Assembly: GCA_029288365.1 (NCBI GenBank)
Contig: JARIHI010000003.1
Span: 108,771 to 172,770, forward strand
DNA: 64,000 nt
Direction of reading: 5' to 3'
DNA from: Candidatus Saccharimonadota bacterium
Lineage (GTDB): Bacteria; Patescibacteriota; Saccharimonadia; Saccharimonadales; UBA4665
Shown one piece after another: positions 61,251 to 64,000 of this stretch (its first letter is position 1; each line of letters starts with the position of its first letter). The translations under genes and the position numbers were made by a program. The notes beneath the pieces are model-generated. The model did not search any database. It was not told the DNA's origin and saw only the letters and a list, made by a program, of their open reading frames with translations.

Positions 61251-61285
61251 AGTAAAGAGGTTGCCTATACAGCAACCTCTTTACT
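61251..61285. terminator. 14 bp hairpin between convergent genes
   Basis: AGTAAAGAGGTTGC (61251-61264) pairs perfectly with 61272-61285, loop CTATACA. There is no T-run. It separates GC-rich gene 4 from the converging permease gene. Confidence 0.65.
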
Positions 61286-61379
61286 ATTGGCAGTTTTAAC
61301 TACCTCATCTGCCAGACCAGATGTTGGTATAAATGAAATATGTGAGTCTGGCTGAGTATCTCGGAGAAATAATAAAGGG

Positions 61380-62612
61380 TTACTCGTGGCGGAGTGCTTC
61401 TATGGGATCTTTCTGGGCTGCTTTGGCTGCTGGTATGCTTCCGAATACTACACCTACGAGGATTGCTATCAGCAACACAAGTAGTGTCGCTTCGGGTGTA
61501 ATAATAGGTTTTAAATCAGTCGCAATCCGCAAGATATACTCAATAATAAAAGCAATAATTATACCGATAATGCCTCCTGCAGTAGAAAGCAATACCGCTT
61601 CTGTCATAAATTGCCCTAGTATTTGACGCTTAGTTGCACCGATAGCCTTGCGAATACCTATTTCATGCATCCGCTCCGTTACCGAAACTAACATGATGTT
61701 CATAATGCTTATACCGCTTACCAACAGAGCAATAGAGGCTACGCCGGTGATAAATGCTGTCAATTGATTAAGTATGCTGTTGGCTATGCGCAAATTCTCG
61801 GCCTGGGTTATAACGCTGAAGTCCTGTTCGTCACCGTGGGCTTTGCGCAAATCTGTCGTAAGTTTTTTTACTGTATCATCTGAGGTAGCATCGCCGTTCG
61901 GGCGGGCAATTATTTCCGATATTGCCGGCTCTTGGCCGATGATATCTTTCACATTTTGATAAGGGACAATAATTGCTTCATTCAGGTCGGTAGTCAATGA
62001 CAGCGGAGTAGCATCTGTGCGCTGGAAAACCCCACGGACTATAAACGTTTCTCCTCGAAAGTCGAATGACCTACCTAAAGGCACACCCTCACCAAATAAC
62101 CGTTCAGCAGCCCCACGTCCAATGACCGCCATATTTTGACCATATTCCTTGTCTTGGAAAAAATCACCATGCTGAACCTTTTGCTGTAGTAAGTCTGGCA
62201 AGGCTTGGGTAGAGGCAAGAACCGGAGTTTCTGGAGCCCTTTTTTCGTTGATGGTAATGGCACCAGGTACCGTGCCGAGTGGCGCAAAGCTGTCTACCAC
62301 TCCCGAATTTTTTACAACTTGTAGGTCCTTATAGGTCAGGGAAGCATTGGCTGTATAGCCACTCAATGCGTTAAATTGCTTAACCGGGCTATCATTAGAA
62401 TTTACTACCCCAGATCGAATAGTAATTAAGTTAGTGCCGAGCGATTGGATTTGATCAGTAATCTGGCGCTTCACACCTTCGCCAATACCTAAAATAGTAA
62501 GTACGGGTACGATGGCTACAATTACTCCGAATATGGTTAGACCGCTGCGCCACCGAGAACTTTTTATCGACGCCAAAGCCATGCGGGTATTACCGCGTAA
62601 AATTGCGCTCAT
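61380..62612 (-). CDS. MacB/FtsX-like ABC transporter permease
   Basis: This 410 aa protein has an N-terminal TM helix (SGLTIFGVIVAIVPVLTILGIG), a large extracellular MacB_PCD domain and three C-terminal TM helices of the FtsX fold (VASIALLVSGISIMNIMLVSV, RMHEIGIRKAIGATKRQIL). It overlaps its ATPase by 4 bases. MacB-type exporters push out peptides, lipoproteins or drugs by mechanotransmission. It lacks MacB's fused ATPase. Confidence 0.92.
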   Translation of the reverse strand: MSAILRGNTRMALASIKSSRWRSGLTIFGVIVAIVPVLTILGIGEGVKRQITDQIQSLGTNLITIRSGVVNSNDSPVKQFNALSGYTANASLTYKDLQVVKNSGVVDSFAPLGTVPGAITINEKRAPETPVLASTQALPDLLQQKVQHGDFFQDKEYGQNMAVIGRGAAERLFGEGVPLGRSFDFRGETFIVRGVFQRTDATPLSLTTDLNEAIIVPYQNVKDIIGQEPAISEIIARPNGDATSDDTVKKLTTDLRKAHGDEQDFSVITQAENLRIANSILNQLTAFITGVASIALLVSGISIMNIMLVSVTERMHEIGIRKAIGATKRQILGQFMTEAVLLSTAGGIIGIIIAFIIEYILRIATDLKPIITPEATLLVLLIAILVGVVFGSIPAAKAAQKDPIEALRHE

Positions 62613-63499
62613 GATGCTACCTTTCTGCGTTTGGTAGGACGTGCTTTTTTAGCTTTCTTTCGTCGGGTTCTTTTTGGCTTGGAACTTGCAAACTTTGCAT
62701 CGGTATCAGCACCAGGCACCGCACTCATGAGCACCGATACACCAGCGAGATCATCTTCTTCGCTTGTTTTTGGCACCCCATACATTACACGCTTAGCAAG
62801 TGGCGCAACTTCACCCAACTTGGTCACTTCGTCATGAATGATGCCGCCGTCATGCATATACACAACGCGGGTGGCATAGCGTGTAAGCTCAGGATTATGG
62901 GTAACCATGATAACTGTATTGCCAGTTTTATGAATTTCCGAAAGCAACTCCATAACCAACCGGCTGCTGGCACTATCTAGATTTCCGGTTGGCTCGTCGG
63001 CAATAATAATTTTCGGATTATTTACTAACGCCCGAGCAATTGCCACACACTGGGCCTGGCCACCGCTTAATTGACCGGGCAAAAAAAACTCACGATTCCT
63101 AAGGCCCACACGCTCTAAAATATCGCTGGCACGTTGGATGCGACGTCGCGGTACTATACCTTTGTATTCTAAAGGTAGGGCAACATTTTCAAGTACTGTC
63201 AGCCGCGGCAATAAATTAAATGATTGAAAAATAAAACCTATGTGATCCCGGCGAATTTTTGCACGTCGCTGTGTACGAAATTTGGCTACCGATTGGTTGT
63301 TGAACATATATTTGCCATGCGTCGGCTGATCAAGCATACCAATAACATTCATGAGCGTAGATTTGCCGCAGCCACTCGGTCCCATGACGCCAACAAATTC
63401 ACCCTCATCAATCGTAAGGCTGACTTCGTCAAGTGCCAGGGTCATTGCATCGCCCAACCCGTACAGCTTGCTGACTTCGTCTAATTCTATAATAGCCAT
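62609..63499 (-). CDS. MacB/LolD-like ABC ATPase
   Basis: The 296 aa protein has Walker A GPSGCGKST, signature LSGGQAQ, Walker B IIIADEPTGNLDS and the switch MVTHNPELT. About 60 extra C-terminal residues end in a highly basic tail (KPKRTRRKKAKKARPTKRRK), unusual for this class and possibly binding lipid head groups or nucleic acid. It is the first gene of the pair with the 61380 permease. Confidence 0.93.
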   Translation of the reverse strand: MAIIELDEVSKLYGLGDAMTLALDEVSLTIDEGEFVGVMGPSGCGKSTLMNVIGMLDQPTHGKYMFNNQSVAKFRTQRRAKIRRDHIGFIFQSFNLLPRLTVLENVALPLEYKGIVPRRRIQRASDILERVGLRNREFFLPGQLSGGQAQCVAIARALVNNPKIIIADEPTGNLDSASSRLVMELLSEIHKTGNTVIMVTHNPELTRYATRVVYMHDGGIIHDEVTKLGEVAPLAKRVMYGVPKTSEEDDLAGVSVLMSAVPGADTDAKFASSKPKRTRRKKAKKARPTKRRKVAS

Positions 63500-63643
63500 T
63501 GGTTATAGTGTACGCTGAAAATTTATATACACGCAAGGAGTTTTTATCGTAAATTTAGCAAAATTGTGTCATAACGCTTTAAGCATATGTGTTATGTGAT
63601 GCCTACAGTCTCATGAGACTTTCAGGTACAATATGGTAGTTAT

Positions 63644-63733
63644 GGAGAGGTGCAAGAGTGGTTGAATTGGCTTGTCTCGAAAACAAGTGTGCCAGCAATG
63701 GTACCGAGGGTTCGAATCCCTCTCTCTCCGCCA
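63644..63733 (+). tRNA. tRNA-Ser(CGA)
   Basis: The 90-base sequence starts GGAGAGG and ends with a matching acceptor strand, G and encoded CCA. The anticodon stem is CTTGT/ACAAG with loop CTCGAAA, so anticodon CGA (63678-63680) reads UCG. The long variable arm is type II (serine). The T arm has GAGGGTTCGAATCCCTC. A TACAAT box lies about 14 bases upstream. Confidence 0.95.
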
Positions 63734-63765
63734 GGTATGTATCTCTACAAAACCGAACTCGCGCC

Positions 63766-63799
63766 GACCTCACTACTTGACTGTGCTGAGGTCTTTTTT
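63766..63799 (+). terminator. Terminator after tRNA-Ser
   Basis: GACCTCA (63766-63772) / TGAGGTC (63787-63793) followed by T6. It overlaps the end of the converging partial gene. Confidence 0.8.
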
Positions 63800-64000
63800 G
63801 TTGTCGTTCGCTGGTTGATTCGTAAACCGAATAGCCAACATGACACCTAGTCCAATGACGGTGTAAGCAATGGCAAAAGCGAGTAACTTTCCATCGAAGG
63901 CTTGCTCCAGTGATCGAAGGAAGCTGATAAGTACAGCACTTAGGTCACCAGCAACCGCCTTATGTAGTACCCCGTTCGGCTTGGTCGTAAACCAAAAGAT
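63773..64000 (-). CDS. C-terminal part of a membrane protein (partial)
   Basis: The frame is open from the window edge to TAG at 63775-63773 (75 residues). It has a hydrophobic segment (KLLAFAIAYTVIGLGVMLAIRF) near the end and a charged tail (NDNKKDLSTVK). The visible part is too short to identify a family. Confidence 0.6.
   Translation of the reverse strand: MFWFTTKPNGVLHKAVAGDLSAVLISFLRSLEQAFDGKLLAFAIAYTVIGLGVMLAIRFTNQPANDNKKDLSTVK

Noticed and set aside
61333..61626. Forward frame of 97 codons over the MacB-like permease
   Set aside because: It lies antisense to the conserved FtsX domain.
1..64000. CRISPR arrays
   Set aside because: No regularly spaced repeats were seen and no cas genes are present. 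The three island repeats are 1-2 kb apart.
1..64000. Alternative genetic code (TGA = Gly, as in SR1/Gracilibacteria)
   Set aside because: Well-recognised genes end properly at TGA (for example the Z1 gene at 4925-4927), and no in-frame TGA is needed.

Overview
The window looks like a chromosomal segment of a Candidate Phyla Radiation bacterium, most likely Saccharibacteria (TM7). This rests on gene content and gene style, not on a marker gene. The standard code fits, with TGA used as a stop (e.g. 4925-4927). Most genes are short single transcription units. There are many small anchored or secreted proteins, including a Saccharibacteria-style N-terminal anchor at 34577, a sortase with a tiny LPNTG protein, and several tiny Shine-Dalgarno-led genes. 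About a dozen genes have an extended -10 box (TGnTATACT-like) only 6-8 nt before the ATG, so leaderless mRNAs appear common. A second set of genes has a strong Shine-Dalgarno (SD) and often a folded leader.

Layout. 1-14.4 kb is a defence island. It starts with a MORC/MutL-type ATPase, Z1 helicase-like protein, DUF4420 PD-(D/E)XK protein and AIPR protein, overlapping or directly abutting, followed by a C5-cytosine methylase and an AspBHI-type endonuclease. Then come a trypsin-like protease, lexA, a GIY-YIG protein and a zinc-finger/TIR protein. Three copies of a 36-55 bp direct repeat, each followed by a terminator hairpin, punctuate the island, and a LexA-box-like palindrome lies between lexA and the GIY-YIG/TIR genes. 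14.5-36.6 kb holds small-molecule kinases, a nucleotidyltransferase, VOC proteins, a DEAD-box helicase and RRM protein, an SHMT-like fusion, GrpB, a PAS histidine kinase, ilvE and a TrmB-like regulator. 37-46 kb is a surface module: MFS transporter, secreted putative glycosidase, two polysaccharide deacetylases, a processive GT2 synthase, a sortase and a mini LPNTG protein. 46-64 kb carries ABC transporters, a secreted HNH nuclease, HdeD-like protein, glycosyltransferases, an LPG-synthase-like membrane protein, a MarP-like protease, an NRAMP-related transporter, a MacB-like exporter and tRNA-Ser(CGA).

The most unusual signal is a set of four isolated GC-rich genes (15593, 49758, 51830, 60938) scattered in an AT-richer background. 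Their codon choice differs from their neighbours, each has an SD, three have near-consensus TTGnnn-N17-TATAAT promoters, and most have strongly structured 5' and 3' flanks. The second one is followed by a complete type III hammerhead ribozyme (50285-50341). A fifth candidate (31837) lies behind an RNA with mutually exclusive helices and a terminator, built like a riboswitch or attenuator. I regard these RNA-rich solitary genes and the defence island as the best candidates for undescribed biology.
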